From SIG710 sp045648605 (GTDB taxonomy: Bacteria; Bacillota; Clostridia; Oscillospirales; CAG-272), in contig JAZROG010000146.1 of the NCBI GenBank assembly GCA_045648605.1, positions 1 through 22,058 of the forward strand: a DNA stretch of 22,058 nt, in the 5' to 3' direction. The translations under genes and the position numbers were made by a program. Below the pieces are notes generated by a model. It had not been told where the DNA came from and ran no database searches. It saw only the letters and a program-made list of their open reading frames with translations. Shown here one piece after another: positions 21,809 to 22,058 of the stretch; position 1 is the stretch's first letter, and the number at the start of each line of letters is the position of its first letter.

Positions 21809-22058
21809 TTATTTTGTTTCGATAACGAAGAAATATGGGGAGGTTGGTGAATTTAGTATTCTTATTTGAGTACAGCATATCCTTCTGCGGTCGAGTGTTG
21901 CAAGGTATTCGGTTATGATTTTTCCCTCTGCGTCGCCCTCTGCGTGTCCGGGATAGACCGCAACATTGAGCACCGCATCACGGTCAAGAAGGCTTATTGC
22001 CGCCTCGATTGCGGGCATGGTGGTCTCTCGCATTGTGGTTATGCTCTTGTCACCTCCG
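21809..22058 (-). CDS. mnmM: tRNA (mnm5s2U34) methyltransferase MnmM (YtqB), C-terminal part
   Basis: Only the last 82 codons are in the window; the gene runs off the right edge. The visible part reads GGDKSITTMRETTMPAIEAA, then NVAVYPGHAEGD (YPGH is a family signature) and ends SPTSPYFFVIETK. This matches the YtqB/MnmM class I SAM-dependent methyltransferases. In Gram-positive bacteria MnmM adds the final methyl group making mnm5(s2)U at wobble position 34 of certain tRNAs. An ATG at 22033 is internal, since homology continues upstream of it. The cysteine desulfurase at 3653-4807 could in principle supply sulfur to the same modified base, but nothing links the genes directly. Confidence 0.88.
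   Translation of the reverse strand, partial: GGDKSITTMRETTMPAIEAAISLLDRDAVLNVAVYPGHAEGDAEGKIITEYLATLDRRRICCTQIRILNSPTSPYFFVIETK

Overview
The window looks like chromosome from an uncultured gut-type member of the Clostridia (Bacillota). This is inferred from AT-rich intergenic DNA, near-consensus sigma-A promoters with 17-bp spacers, strong GGAGG-type ribosome sites, and monoderm envelope genes (LTA-synthase-type enzyme, MurI/MurD, VanY-type peptidase, MnmM). No marker in the window fixes a genus. Most protein genes read on the minus strand. No phage, CRISPR array, transposase or recognisable defence system is visible.

Layout: 1-355 is a structured repeat region downstream of tRNA-Pro(CGG), with a duplicated tRNA 3' end. 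356-432 is that tRNA. 433-804 is non-coding, with hairpins and a terminator. 805-3619 is a P-type ATPase whose leader is a yybP-ykoY manganese riboswitch with an overlapping attenuator. 3653-8920 is an operon read right to left: murD, murI, an aluminium-resistance/methionine gamma-lyase-like PLP enzyme, a PsbP-like lipoprotein and a cysteine desulfurase. 8941-9052 holds a repeat and a terminator. 9053-11097 is an LTA-synthase-family gene with its promoter. 11125-11290 is a striking array of small hairpins. 11327-11655 is a Gly-Arg-His tRNA operon, and rnpB with its own promoter and terminator lies divergently at 11790-12221. 12233-12344 is a MITE-like inverted repeat. 12392-13370 holds pgsA and a zinc-ribbon membrane protein. 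13477-15726 is a ProXp-ala/YbaK-type editing protein followed by a two-component system. This operon and a divergent EamA/DMT transporter (15840-16769) appear to start from one symmetric -10 element.

16835-19971 is a decaying sugar-catabolism-like island. It holds a metallo-beta-lactamase-fold hydrolase broken by a UGG-UGA frameshift, an apparent sugar isomerase remnant in frame in front of it, an intact Gfo/Idh/MocA oxidoreductase with a perfect promoter, and an FAD-dependent oxidoreductase with two frameshifts and a missing C-terminus. 19972-20195 is repeat-rich non-coding DNA. The window ends with a VanY-type carboxypeptidase and the 3' part of mnmM.

Functional links: MurI makes the D-glutamate that MurD attaches to UDP-MurNAc-L-Ala, so supply and use share one transcript. 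The riboswitch suggests that the P-type ATPase exports Mn2+ (and possibly Ca2+). I did not find a convincing new multi-gene system. The most worthwhile observations are the riboswitch-ATPase unit, the symmetric divergent promoter, the frameshifted hydrolase in a decaying locus, and the intergenic repeat families.
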